In this document: one piece after another, positions 9,171 through 17,832 of the stretch | How positions within the stretch are numbered: position 1 is the first letter of the stretch | Layout: each line of letters opens with the position of its first letter | From: Roseovarius gahaiensis | Lineage (GTDB): Bacteria > Pseudomonadota > Alphaproteobacteria > Rhodobacterales > Rhodobacteraceae | Length of the DNA stretch: 64,000 bases | Assembly: GCF_011601345.1 (NCBI RefSeq) | Contig: NZ_JAAORB010000003.1 | Coordinates: forward strand, 158,416 to 222,415 | Reading direction: 5' to 3' | The notes under the pieces: generated by a model | The model's database searches: none | What the model was told of the DNA's origin: nothing | What the model saw: only the letters and a program-made list of their open reading frames with translations | Position numbers and translations under genes: made by a program

Positions 9171-9632
9171 TCAGACGCTTGCGCGACGGTTCAGCGCAAC
9201 CGTGCCAAGCAGGTGATCGCTCAGGCCTTGGCGGCGTTCGGTGGTCAGCATCAAAACGATTGAAATCACTTGCAGCACTGGCAGGCCAAACGAAACGGTC
9301 AGGCCCAATGTGTGCAAAAACGCCATAGCCAGATCAAACCGATGGCCGTTCATCTTGCGAAATTCAAGGGCCACCACCCGCATACCCCATGTCGCTGATC
9401 CCCGTGCGATGGTGATGACGCGATAGGCAAAGCCCACTGTGAGCAGCAAAAAGGGAAAGAAAAACAGGCCTGTAAACGCTGTGAACGGCACGATCAGAAG
9501 GCAGATCAGGACGATCAGAACCGTGTCGATGATCCACGCCAACAGGCGCTTGGCCACAACATCCGAATAAAATTCGGGTTGTGTGGCCGGGTCGGGGATA
9601 TGCCAAGAGATTTCGGTCATCGCAGAAGCCAT
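9171..9632 (-). CDS. RDD-family membrane protein
   Basis: A 153-residue protein with the RDD signature near residue 28 (VVAKRLLAWIIDTVLI), where an Arg and an Asp border the first helix. Two further hydrophobic segments follow (about 45-75 and 110-135). RDD proteins are small inner-membrane proteins; some are linked to sodium/proton antiport, but most have no known function. Two in-frame ATGs (9632 and 9620) are possible starts; neither has a strong ribosome binding site. The open frame extends into the upstream gene, but that part is out of character. It lies between the YbaK-like gene and bpt, on the same strand. Confidence 0.72.
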   Translation of the reverse strand: MASAMTEISWHIPDPATQPEFYSDVVAKRLLAWIIDTVLIVLICLLIVPFTAFTGLFFFPFLLLTVGFAYRVITIARGSATWGMRVVALEFRKMNGHRFDLAMAFLHTLGLTVSFGLPVLQVISIVLMLTTERRQGLSDHLLGTVALNRRASV

Positions 9633-9696
9633 ATAAGCACGTCTGTGGCGCGGTAAAAGCCCGACCGAGGCGCGCGGGTGGTGCGCGGCACCGCTG

Positions 9697-10164
9697 TCAT
9701 TGGGTGAAAGCGCCAACCGTGGCCCCGGAAAGGGCCTGAAGCTCAACCGGACTGATTGCGAAAAGGTGGCGCGGGGTGCCCGCTGCGGCCCAGACTGTGT
9801 CAGACTCCAACAAGCGCGGATCAAAAAACGCCCGTGGTGGGGTCAGATGCCCGACTGGAGACACCCCGCCAATGGCAAAGCCGGTTTGCGCCCGGATCAG
9901 CGCGGCATCGGCCTTGCCCAAGGGTTCGCCCGCAAGCGTAGCCGCGCGATCGGCCGCAACCTGATTGCCACCGGCGGTGATGAAAAGAATGGCCTCGCCT
10001 GACATGTCGCCGCGAAAGATGATTGATTTTGCGATTTGATCGACATCGCAGCCGACCAGATCGGCGGCCATGCGGGCTGTGGTGGCTTGGCCCACTTCAA
10101 CTGGCAGGGCGGGGCATCCGGCGTTTTCTAGGGCCTGCATCACCCTTTTAAGGCTTTTGCTCAT
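9697..10164 (-). CDS. YbaK/EbsC-type aminoacyl-tRNA deacylase
   Basis: A 155-residue single-domain YbaK/ProX-type protein, probably a trans-editing deacylase that hydrolyses mischarged tRNA. Family features are DQIAKSIIFR near residue 42 (the lysine is the conserved active-site lysine of this family), AILFITAGGNQVAADR near residue 58, and TGFAIGGVSPVGH near residue 94, the glycine-rich substrate loop. It cannot be assigned to a particular amino acid from sequence. It starts 85 bp from glnE in a divergent arrangement, so the two share a promoter region. The RDD-family gene follows on the same strand. Confidence 0.85.
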   Translation of the reverse strand: MSKSLKRVMQALENAGCPALPVEVGQATTARMAADLVGCDVDQIAKSIIFRGDMSGEAILFITAGGNQVAADRAATLAGEPLGKADAALIRAQTGFAIGGVSPVGHLTPPRAFFDPRLLESDTVWAAAGTPRHLFAISPVELQALSGATVGAFTQ

Positions 10165-10248
10165 TTTCTGTGTCCGCGTTGGTGTTGGCGCAGTATTCCA
10201 AGTGCGCGCCCCATTGACCAGACCCGACGCACGGGTATCAGTAGGGCC

Positions 10249-13038
10249 ATGGATTTTTTGTCACGCATCACCCGTTTGCCGCGCGCCCATGACCCCGAAC
10301 AGGGCCGGGAGGCCCGTGCGCTGTTTCCTGACCTGCCAGATCAGTTGGCCGATTTGATCGACGGCGCTGCAGGCAGCAGCCCCTATCTTAAATCCCTGAT
10401 CGAGAAAGAACGCGACTGGCTGGAGCCTGCGCTGCAAGCGCCAGAGGCCGCTTTCGACCGGGTGCTGTCTGATTTGCCGGATGTGGATCACGCGGATCTG
10501 CCCGCCGCCTTGCGGCAGGCCAAGCGGCGGGTCGCGTTGCTGACCGGGCTGGCCGATCTGGCCGGGGTCTGGCCGCTGGAGGATGTGACAGGGCGCTTGA
10601 CCGACTACGCCGATCTGTCGTGTGATCTGGCGATGAAAGCCTGCGTTGCGGCGGAAATCAAACGCGGCAAACTGCCCGGAAAAACCGAGGACGATATCGC
10701 CACCGCCGGCGGCATGGTGGCCTTGGCCATGGGCAAGATGGGCGCGGGCGAATTGAACTACAGCTCGGATATCGACCTGATCTGCCTGTTTGATGAAACG
10801 CAGTTTGACGAAGACGATTACCACGACGCGCGGGCCTCGTTCGTGCGGGCCACCCGCAAGATGGCCGCGATGCTGAATGACCGCACCGCCGAAGGCTATG
10901 TGTTCCGCACCGATTTACGCCTGCGCCCAGATCCAAGCGTGACGCCGGTCTGCATGGCTATGGCGGCGGCGGAAACTTACTACGAAAGCCTTGGCCGCAC
11001 ATGGGAACGCGCGGCCTATATCAAGGCGCGGCCCTGTGCGGGTGATCTGGCCGCCGGGCAATCCTTTCTGGATACGTTGCGCCCTTTCGTGTGGCGCAAG
11101 CATCTGGATTTCGCTGCGATTGAGGACGCGCACAACATGCGCTTGCGAATCCGCGAACACAAAGGGCTTGGCGGGCAATTGGCGCTGCCCGGTCATAACA
11201 TGAAGCTTGGCCGCGGCGGCATTCGCGAGATCGAGTTTTTCACCCAGACCCGGCAGATCATCGCAGGCGGTCGCGACCCGGATTTGCGCGTGCGTGGCAC
11301 GGTCGAGGGACTTGCGCGACTGGCCGAGAAAGGCTGGATTCCCGAAGAGGCCGCGCAGGTTTTGACCCGGCACTACCGCTTTCACCGCGAGGTCGAGCAT
11401 CGCTTGCAAATGCTGCGGGATGCGCAAACTCATGATTTGCCCACATCCGAGGATGAATTTGACCGGCTGGCCGCCTTCATGGGCCGCGAACCTGATGACT
11501 TGAAGGCCGATCTGACGAACCGGCTGACCGAAGTGCATGATCTGATCGAGGGCTTTTTTGCCCCCGAAGGCCCCGAGCCTGTGCCCGAAGAGGCCGCAGA
11601 GGTCTTTGATGATGAAATCATCAGCCGCTGGCCCGGCTACCCGGCGCTGCGGTCGGGGCGGGCGGTGGATATATTCAACCGGCTGAAGCCCGATATCCTG
11701 TCCCGTCTGGCCAAAACATCGCATCCCGCCGAGGCGCTTTTGGCGTTTGATGGTTTTCTGGCGGGCTTGCCCGCCGGGGTTCAGGTGTTTTCGCTGTTCG
11801 AGGCCAACCCGCAACTTGTTGATCTGCTGGTGGATATCGCAGGCACCTCGCCGAAACTGGCGGCGCATCTGTCGCGTCATGCCAGTGTGTTTGACGCCGT
11901 GATCGCCGGGGATTTCTTTGCGCCGTGGCCGGGCCGGGACGCGTTGCAGGCTGATTTGGCCGCGCGGCTGGACACGGAAAGCGATTACGAGCGCAAACTG
12001 GATACCGCCCGACGCTGGATGAAAGAATGGCATTTTAGGGTTGGCGTGCATCACCTGCGCGGCTTGATTGGTGCTGATTTGGCCGGGGTGCAATATGCGG
12101 ATCTGGCAAGTGCGGTAATTGCCGCGATCTGGCCACATGTGGTGGCGCAGTTTGCCGAAAAACACGGGGCCCCACCGGGCCGGGGCGCGGTTGTGATCGG
12201 GATGGGCTCGGTCGGGGCCAAGCGGTTGAACGCCGAATCCGATCTGGATTTGATCGTGATTTACGATGCGGACGGCGTCGAAGGGTCTGACGGGCGGCGG
12301 CCGTTGGGCACACGGCCCTATTATGCGCGCCTGACACAAGCCATGATCACCGCCTTGACCGCGCCCATGTCCGAGGGGCGGTTATATGAGGTTGATATGC
12401 GGCTGCGCCCATCGGGCAATCAGGGGCCGGTGGCGACGGGCTGGCCTTCTTTTCAAGAGTATCAAAGACACGAGGCTTGGGTGTGGGAACATCTGGCGCT
12501 GACCCGCGCGCGGGTGATTGCCGGGCCGCAGAACCTTGCCAGCGATGTCGAGGCGTTTCGCGTCGCTCTGTTGGCCGATAAAGGCGCGCCTGACAAAGTG
12601 CTGCAGGAGGTCGCGGCGATGCGCCGCCGTATTGCCGACGCCAAGGCCCCCGCCGGGCCGTGGGATACCAAGCTTGGGCCGGGCCGCATGCAAGAGATCG
12701 AATTGCTGGCGCAAGCCGGGGCTTTGATGGCGGGCGACGCCGGTCGCACAGTTGAACAAGGATTGCAGGCCGGTGTCGCAATCGGCTGGTTAAGCGACGC
12801 GGACAAAGAGGCGCTGTCGCGCGCCTACAGGCTTTGTTGGGACATCTTGCAGGCCGCGCGCCTTCTGAGTGACCGGCCGCTTGATCCGGCCAATCTGGGC
12901 GAGGGCGGTGCCGGGTTCGTGCTGCGTGAAACCGGGCATGACACACTGGCGGGTTTGCAGCGCGAATTGGAACAGTCCACAACAGGGGCCGCAAAAGTGA
13001 TAGATGCAGCGTTAAGGCGCTCGCCCGAAGGGATATGA
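10249..13038 (+). CDS. glnE: Bifunctional glutamine synthetase adenylyltransferase/adenylyl-removing enzyme
   Basis: Adjusts glutamine synthetase activity by adding or removing AMP in response to PII and glutamine. The 929-residue protein has two nucleotidyltransferase domains. The N-terminal adenylyl-removase has GKMGAGELNYSSDIDLI near residue 162, and the C-terminal adenylyltransferase has GSVGAKRLNAESDLDLIVI near residue 648. A PII-responsive helical region lies between and after them. Both active sites retain the aspartate pair, so both activities should be intact. The length matches the family (about 930-990). Its stop overlaps the start of a 91-codon gene (ATGA), indicating translational coupling. 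Confidence 0.95.
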   Translation: MDFLSRITRLPRAHDPEQGREARALFPDLPDQLADLIDGAAGSSPYLKSLIEKERDWLEPALQAPEAAFDRVLSDLPDVDHADLPAALRQAKRRVALLTGLADLAGVWPLEDVTGRLTDYADLSCDLAMKACVAAEIKRGKLPGKTEDDIATAGGMVALAMGKMGAGELNYSSDIDLICLFDETQFDEDDYHDARASFVRATRKMAAMLNDRTAEGYVFRTDLRLRPDPSVTPVCMAMAAAETYYESLGRTWERAAYIKARPCAGDLAAGQSFLDTLRPFVWRKHLDFAAIEDAHNMRLRIREHKGLGGQLALPGHNMKLGRGGIREIEFFTQTRQIIAGGRDPDLRVRGTVEGLARLAEKGWIPEEAAQVLTRHYRFHREVEHRLQMLRDAQTHDLPTSEDEFDRLAAFMGREPDDLKADLTNRLTEVHDLIEGFFAPEGPEPVPEEAAEVFDDEIISRWPGYPALRSGRAVDIFNRLKPDILSRLAKTSHPAEALLAFDGFLAGLPAGVQVFSLFEANPQLVDLLVDIAGTSPKLAAHLSRHASVFDAVIAGDFFAPWPGRDALQADLAARLDTESDYERKLDTARRWMKEWHFRVGVHHLRGLIGADLAGVQYADLASAVIAAIWPHVVAQFAEKHGAPPGRGAVVIGMGSVGAKRLNAESDLDLIVIYDADGVEGSDGRRPLGTRPYYARLTQAMITALTAPMSEGRLYEVDMRLRPSGNQGPVATGWPSFQEYQRHEAWVWEHLALTRARVIAGPQNLASDVEAFRVALLADKGAPDKVLQEVAAMRRRIADAKAPAGPWDTKLGPGRMQEIELLAQAGALMAGDAGRTVEQGLQAGVAIGWLSDADKEALSRAYRLCWDILQAARLLSDRPLDPANLGEGGAGFVLRETGHDTLAGLQRELEQSTTGAAKVIDAALRRSPEGI

Positions 13039-13310
13039 AAATGGAACGCGATCCGATTGACCACAAGGGCCTGATCCAAGAGGCCTATCGCATCGAGGGC
13101 ATCACGGCGGCCGAATGCCGATCCATCTTTCTGGATTGGGCCTTGTCCTTGCCGCCAGAGATGGACCAGCAGCAGGCCATCACGACCCTATTGGATCGTT
13201 ACGGCCTAGAGTACCAAGCGCACCCGATGACACAGGTGCTGCAAGACGGGCTGACCGTGCTTGAGCAACCGCGCCGGCGCGGCGGCTGGCGCGCGCGATC
13301 GCGGGACTGA
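13035..13310 (+). CDS. Small conserved-type protein coupled to glnE
   Basis: A 91-residue soluble protein, acidic in its first half (DPIDHKGLIQEAYRIEGI) with a basic C-terminal tail (PRRRGGWRARSRD). No transmembrane segment, signal peptide or recognised catalytic motif is seen. The ATG overlaps the glnE stop by ATGA, so expression is probably coupled to GlnE. I do not recognise a named family. A role linked to nitrogen control is only a suggestion from position. Confidence 0.7.
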   Translation: MKMERDPIDHKGLIQEAYRIEGITAAECRSIFLDWALSLPPEMDQQQAITTLLDRYGLEYQAHPMTQVLQDGLTVLEQPRRRGGWRARSRD

Positions 13311-13451
13311 CAGGGCGGCATCCGGGCGCAGGGTGGCGGTTTCAGACATGTTTAATTCACCGTAATGTACGGCATTTGACGAAATTGCGCCGTATTTCCG
13401 GGCGAGAGTGGCATCAGACAACCAAGGGCAACAGGCCCTCAGGAGGATGCC

Positions 13452-14087
13452 ATGAACCCGTTTCGTTTTATTGCTGTGATTTTCATGGGGCTGGCCGTAT
13501 CGGGCTGTGCTTCGGTCGAGACAGCCACCCGCAACGCGCCGCTGGATGCGCCGCAGATGCAGGCCGCGCCGCCGTCGTTTGACGTCAAGGAGATCCGCGT
13601 TTCGGTGCCCGAAACTCTGCGCGTGTCCGAGGCCAACCGCTATTACCCCGGCGGCGATATCGTTTGGCGCGAAGATCCGCGGGGCGACCGCTATGCCCAA
13701 GTCAAAGCGATCTTCGAAACGGCCTTTGAACAAGGCGTGAGCGAGCTTGACCCCGGCCATGTGCCCGTGATCCTTGACGTCGAAGTCACGCGCTTTCACG
13801 CGCTGACGGAAAAAGCCCGCTACACCATTGGCGGCGTGCACGCGTTGCAATTCAAAATGCAGATGCGCAACCCGGAAACCGGGCAAGTCTATGGCGAGCC
13901 GCATTTTGTCAAAGCCGACTTCCGCGCGCTTGGCGGAGCTGCGGCGATCAAGGCCGAACGTCAGGGAATCACTCAGAAATACCGCATCACCAACCATCTG
14001 GCGCAGGTCATCAAGACCGAACTGACCGACCCCGAAGGCTACAAGGCGGCGTTTCTGGGGATGATGGGCGCGATCAATCAACTCTGA
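13452..14087 (+). CDS. Putative lipoprotein
   Basis: A 211-residue exported protein. The first 19 residues form a lipoprotein signal (hydrophobic FIAVIFMGLAVSGC, predicted lipid-modified Cys at residue 19) preceded by MNPFR. The mature part is soluble and contains KAIFETAFEQG and VILDVEVTRFHALTEKARYT. It resembles a Roseobacter-group lipoprotein family without known function (DUF6778-like; this assignment is from memory of the pattern). The start is supported by AGGAGG 6 bp upstream. It appears monocistronic. The 140-bp gap before it holds no other gene that I can see. Confidence 0.75.
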   Translation: MNPFRFIAVIFMGLAVSGCASVETATRNAPLDAPQMQAAPPSFDVKEIRVSVPETLRVSEANRYYPGGDIVWREDPRGDRYAQVKAIFETAFEQGVSELDPGHVPVILDVEVTRFHALTEKARYTIGGVHALQFKMQMRNPETGQVYGEPHFVKADFRALGGAAAIKAERQGITQKYRITNHLAQVIKTELTDPEGYKAAFLGMMGAINQL

Positions 14088-14124
14088 TCTTTTCGATCTC
14101 AGTGAAACGGCTTAAGGGGATGGC

Positions 14125-15324
14125 ATGACACCGTCCCCTTTTCCGATCATCCGCCTTCGTCCCAAGGCGCAGGCCCGTGCCATCCGGCATGGGTTTCCTT
14201 GGGTTTATGACAATGAACTGGTCACCGACAGGCGCAGCAAGGCCCTGACGCCCGGCACCATCGCGCAGCTTGAAGATGCCGAGCGAACGCCCGTGGCCTT
14301 GGTCGCGGTCAATCCCAAGTCGCGGATTATCGCGCGGGTTTTGGAGCGCGACTGCACAGCCCGCATTGACGCCGATTGGCTGCGCCAACGGCTGACACAG
14401 GCGTTGGTTCTGCGCGACCGGCTGTATGATGCGCCGTTCTACCGGCTGGTGCATGCCGAGGCGGACGGGCTGCCGGGGGTGATCATCGACCGGTTTGGTG
14501 ACACGGCTGTGATCCAGCCCAATGCGGCATGGGCCGAGACCTTGCTGGGCGACCTGACCGATGCGGTGATGGCGGTGACCGGTGTGAAAAACGTTTTGAA
14601 AAACGCCAGCGGACGGGCGCGGGTGTTGGAAGGCCTCGACGATCAAAACGCCGTGCTGCGTGGCCAAGCGCCGTCTGCGCCGTTGCCGGTGCCGATGAAT
14701 GGCGCGACCTATATGGCCGATCTTGTGGGCGGGCAGAAAACCGGGTTGTTTTTCGATCAGCGCCCCAATCACGCCTTTGCCGCAGGCCTAAGCCGTGGCG
14801 CAAGGGTGCTGGACGTGTTTTCCCATGTTGGCGGATTTTCACTGGCGGCGCTGGCCGGTGGCGCAGACCAAGCGATGGCGGTGGACGGATCGCAAGCGGC
14901 GTTGGATCTGGCCACCGAAGGCGCGGCACAGATGGGGCTTGGCGAAAGGTTTTCCACGCGCAAGGGCGATGCCTTCGAGGCTTTGGCGCAGTTGGCCGAA
15001 GAGGGCGCACAGTTCGACGTTGTGATCTGCGACCCGCCAGCCTTTGCCCCGTCAAAAAAGGCAGTGGAGGCCGGGCTGCGGGCTTATGAGCGCGTGGCGC
15101 GTATGGCGGCGGCGCTGGTGGCCGATGGCGGGTATCTGGGGCTGTGTTCGTGTTCGCATGCCGTTGATCTGGCTAGGTTCCGCGGCGCATCGGTGCGCGG
15201 TATCGGGCGGGCCGGGCGACAGGCGCAATTGATACACACGGGCTTTGCCGGGCCGGATCATCCGCTGCATCCGCAATTGGCCGAAAGCGGATACCTTAAA
15301 GCCTTGTTTTTCCGCCTGCGATGA
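14125..15324 (+). CDS. RlmI/RlmK-like class I rRNA methyltransferase
   Basis: A 399-residue S-adenosylmethionine-dependent RNA methyltransferase with an N-terminal PUA-like domain (residues 1-75, including HGFPWVYDNEL) and a C-terminal Rossmann methyltransferase. The latter shows FFDQRPNH near residue 210, VLDVFSHVGGFSLAALAGG (SAM site) near residue 228, VICDPPAFAPSK near residue 302 (DPP motif) and a Cys-containing CSCSH near residue 338. This is the arrangement of RlmI, which makes m5C1962 in 23S rRNA. The exact base in this organism is inference. Its stop overlaps the PIN-domain gene by 4 bp (ATGA). Confidence 0.85.
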   Translation: MTPSPFPIIRLRPKAQARAIRHGFPWVYDNELVTDRRSKALTPGTIAQLEDAERTPVALVAVNPKSRIIARVLERDCTARIDADWLRQRLTQALVLRDRLYDAPFYRLVHAEADGLPGVIIDRFGDTAVIQPNAAWAETLLGDLTDAVMAVTGVKNVLKNASGRARVLEGLDDQNAVLRGQAPSAPLPVPMNGATYMADLVGGQKTGLFFDQRPNHAFAAGLSRGARVLDVFSHVGGFSLAALAGGADQAMAVDGSQAALDLATEGAAQMGLGERFSTRKGDAFEALAQLAEEGAQFDVVICDPPAFAPSKKAVEAGLRAYERVARMAAALVADGGYLGLCSCSHAVDLARFRGASVRGIGRAGRQAQLIHTGFAGPDHPLHPQLAESGYLKALFFRLR

Positions 15325-15860
15325 AAGTGCTGCTGGATACCTGCGTGATTTACCCCACGGTGATGCGGCAAGTTTTGCTGGGGGTGGCGGCGCGCGGCGT
15401 TTTCACGCCGCTGTGGTCCAAGCGCATTATCGGCGAATGGCTTAGGGCGGCGGAAAAACTGGGGCCCGACGGCGTGGCGCAAGCGCGCGCTGAAGCGGCC
15501 TTGCTGGCGGGTCGCTGGCCAGATGCGGACGTGGAGTATCCGCCCTCACTTGAGGCGCAGTTATGGCTGCCCGACGCGGCGGATATTCACGTGCTGGCGG
15601 CAGCCATTTCCGGGTCGGCGGATGTGATCATAACGCTGAACGTCAAGGATTTCCCACGCAACATTCTGGCCGAAGAGGGGATCAGCCGCGCCGATCCCGA
15701 CAGTTTCTTGCATGGGCTCTGGCAGGCGCAGCCGGATCTGGTGCAGGCGGTGGCCGAAGAAGTTTTAGCGGAGGCGATCCGATTGTCCGGCAAAGAGTGG
15801 CAGATGCGGCCCTTGCTGAAAAAGGCGCGGTTGCCGCGTTTGGCCAAGGCGTTGTCGTAG
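15321..15860 (+). CDS. PIN-domain protein (putative ribonuclease)
   Basis: A 179-residue PIN-fold protein. The first acidic residue lies in VLLDTCVIYP (D6) and the later acidic cluster in WLPDAADIHVLAAAI (about 88-102) and ADVIITLNVKDF (about 107-118). This quartet normally binds the catalytic metal. It resembles a Rhodobacterales family of stand-alone PIN proteins. No antitoxin-like gene is adjacent. Instead the ATG overlaps the stop of the rRNA methyltransferase, suggesting a coupled role in RNA handling rather than a VapBC module; that reading is inference. A C-terminal helical segment of about 60 residues after the PIN core is unassigned. Confidence 0.75.
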   Translation: MKVLLDTCVIYPTVMRQVLLGVAARGVFTPLWSKRIIGEWLRAAEKLGPDGVAQARAEAALLAGRWPDADVEYPPSLEAQLWLPDAADIHVLAAAISGSADVIITLNVKDFPRNILAEEGISRADPDSFLHGLWQAQPDLVQAVAEEVLAEAIRLSGKEWQMRPLLKKARLPRLAKALS

Positions 15861-15892
15861 CTCCGGGTGATGTCCGGATTGCTGCCGTAGAT

Positions 15893-15955
15893 GGGGGCGC
15901 TGCCCCCGTCGTCGCAAGCGACGACTCCCCCGGAGTATTTTTGGAACAATGAAGG
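15893..15955 (+). repeat. Intergenic hairpin repeat, copy 2
   Basis: Two adjacent hairpins, GGGGGC-GCT-GCCCCC and GTCGTCGC-AA-GCGACGAC, are followed by TCCCCCGGAGTATTTTTGG and AACAATGAAGG. It is nearly identical to 58275-58337, where the second stem reads GTCGCCGC-AA-GCGGCGAC, a paired change that keeps the stem. It lies between the stop of the PIN gene and the stop of the M48 protease gene. The stem followed by TATTTTT could serve as a plus-strand terminator. Confidence 0.8.
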
Positions 15956-15961
15956 TGGTGG

Positions 15962-16651
15962 TCAGTTGTTGACCGCCCATTTGTCTTCGAGTTTCGCGAT
16001 GGCGGCGATACGGTCGGCGGTTTTGGGGTGGCTCATCAGCCATGCGGGGGCGGCCCCGGCGCGCGATTGCGTGAGGGCTTCGAGTTTTTCAAACAGGGAT
16101 TTCTGTGCTGCTGTGCCGATGCCGGCCTTGGTCAGCAGGGCGGCGGCGTATTCATCGGCCTCGTATTCATCGCCGCGCGACAGCCGTGCGGCCAAAAGCG
16201 TGGTCAGCCCGTTGGCGATCCAGACGCCGATGCCCGGCAAGAACCGCGACAGGATCATGGCAAGCGCCGTGCGCAGGGCGTTTTGGCCGGAAAAGTCGAT
16301 CACCCGGCGGCGGGCATGGCCAAGGGCGACGTGGCCCAGTTCATGGGCGATCACGCTGGCCAGTTCCTCGGCGGTGACCTCGCCCTGTTGGAATTTGCGA
16401 TAGAAACCACGGGTGATGAAAATACGCCCGTCGGGCGCCGCCAGCCCATTGACCGGGTCAATTTCGTAAATGTTGACGCGGATGCGCGGCAGGTCAAGCG
16501 CGCGGGCCAAGCGATCGGTCATGTCTTTCAGGCGCGGGTCGGCCAGCTCGGTCGAGCGGGAATCCAATTCGCGCCGCGTGCGCCAGACCGAAAAGCGATA
16601 CATGACGACGGCGTAAAGAATGGCCAGCAGGATGGGCGTGAAGCGGATCAT
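15962..16651 (-). CDS. M48-family metalloprotease (membrane-anchored)
   Basis: A 229-residue zinc protease with one N-terminal membrane segment (FTPILLAILYAVVMY, residues 4-18). The HExxH zinc motif is HELGH at 103-107, and the third ligand region is DEYEADEYAAAL near residue 170. It looks like a shortened HtpX/Oma1-type peptidase with its active site on one side of the inner membrane, probably in membrane-protein quality control. ATG 16651 is chosen because the first helix begins there; the upstream extension runs into the radical SAM gene. It lies 44 bp downstream of that gene on the same strand. Confidence 0.82.
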   Translation of the reverse strand: MIRFTPILLAILYAVVMYRFSVWRTRRELDSRSTELADPRLKDMTDRLARALDLPRIRVNIYEIDPVNGLAAPDGRIFITRGFYRKFQQGEVTAEELASVIAHELGHVALGHARRRVIDFSGQNALRTALAMILSRFLPGIGVWIANGLTTLLAARLSRGDEYEADEYAAALLTKAGIGTAAQKSLFEKLEALTQSRAGAAPAWLMSHPKTADRIAAIAKLEDKWAVNN

Positions 16652-16695
16652 GATGGGTATATGGGGCAGCCGCCGGTCTGGGGCAAGCGCACAGT

Positions 16696-17649
16696 TCAGG
16701 CCGAGCAGCTTGCGCCACCCAGGACACAGAACTTTGCGCAATGGGGATGGTTGAGCGCAACGTCGCGTTCGGCCTGTTCCAGCGTGTTGCCCAGTTCAAA
16801 CTCGGGCGAATAGGGCAAAAGCGTACACGCCAGAACCGCCGGGCGATCCGCTCCGCGCCGTTTGACCACCATCCGCGAGGAGGCGCACATCACGTCATCG
16901 GGTGATTTACCTAGAATGGACCAGCAGGCGGTTGTGATTTCGGGCACCTCGACGGATGCGTCCATTTCCGGAAACAGAACCGTTTGCGCCGGATCGTGGG
17001 CGTCGATTTCAAAGCCGTGCTGTGCGTAGAGACGCGCATAGCCATCGCGCGACGCGGCATCGGTTTCGCCCCAAACGGTGCGCCCGGCGACGCTCATCTT
17101 GATGCGATTGTCGCGCAGCCAAGACATGCCTTGCAGCGTCTTTTCAAAGGCACCTTTGCCGCGCTCTTGGTCGTGCAAGTCTTGCGACCAGTGATCGACC
17201 GAAATGCGCAAGGTCAGCCGATCGCGCCATTGGGCTGTCAAATCCAGCAGGCCCTGCTGCATGGTTTTGCGCATCATCGGGCGCATGGCGTTGGTCAGGA
17301 TCAGCACCTGATAGCCCCGCTCTAGTGCTGCGCGCGCCATGCCGATCATGTGCGGGTTCATGAACGGCTCACCGCCAGTGAAACCGATTTCGGTGATCGG
17401 CCAGTTGCGCTCTTTGATTTGGTCAAGATAGTCCCGCACTTCGTCTTCGGTGATATAGACCAGCCGATCATTTGTTGGTGAGCTTTCGATATAGCAGTTG
17501 GCGCAGGTGATGTTGCACAGCGTGCCGGTGTTGAACCAAAGCGTTTCGGGATGGGACAGGGCGACCGTCGCGCGCGGTTGGCCATCGGCCGTGGTCGTCG
17601 GATCGGCGAATTTTTCGGCAGTCGTTTCGTGCAGGTTGGCGTCTTTCAT
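16696..17649 (-). CDS. Radical SAM protein of unknown substrate
   Basis: A 317-residue radical SAM enzyme. The cluster-binding CxxxCxxC motif is at C45, C49 and C52 (TLCNITCANC), followed by the GGEPFMNP motif near residue 85 that contacts S-adenosylmethionine. The C-terminal 90 residues contain at least six more cysteines (CWSILG, VMCAS, LACTLL, HCAKFCVLGGASC), consistent with an auxiliary iron-sulfur cluster as in SPASM/twitch proteins. No precursor peptide or partner that would reveal the substrate is nearby. ATG 17649 is chosen over an upstream frame. An M48 protease follows on the same strand. zwf diverges from it across a 183-bp intergenic region. Confidence 0.82.
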   Translation of the reverse strand: MKDANLHETTAEKFADPTTTADGQPRATVALSHPETLWFNTGTLCNITCANCYIESSPTNDRLVYITEDEVRDYLDQIKERNWPITEIGFTGGEPFMNPHMIGMARAALERGYQVLILTNAMRPMMRKTMQQGLLDLTAQWRDRLTLRISVDHWSQDLHDQERGKGAFEKTLQGMSWLRDNRIKMSVAGRTVWGETDAASRDGYARLYAQHGFEIDAHDPAQTVLFPEMDASVEVPEITTACWSILGKSPDDVMCASSRMVVKRRGADRPAVLACTLLPYSPEFELGNTLEQAERDVALNHPHCAKFCVLGGASCSA

Positions 17650-17832
17650 CGGGGCCCCGTTTTTTGTGTCTGAAAACAGGTAGCGAAGCGGGATACGGAA
17701 AGAAACCCGCGATAGCCGGGCTGACACCATTGTGAACGTCGCAGTGCATGGTAGACTTAAACGCGAGGCGAGTATAAGCCTGCGCCTGTTAACGCTAACA
17801 CGGCAAGCGAAGAAGACGACAGGAGGATTTCG

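Noticed and set aside
10915..12339. Open frame of 474 codons opposite glnE
   Set aside because: Antisense shadow of the conserved glnE domains; the translation lacks any known motif.
15321..15860. VapC toxin of a VapBC module
   Set aside because: No antitoxin-like gene is upstream; the gene is coupled to an rRNA methyltransferase instead.
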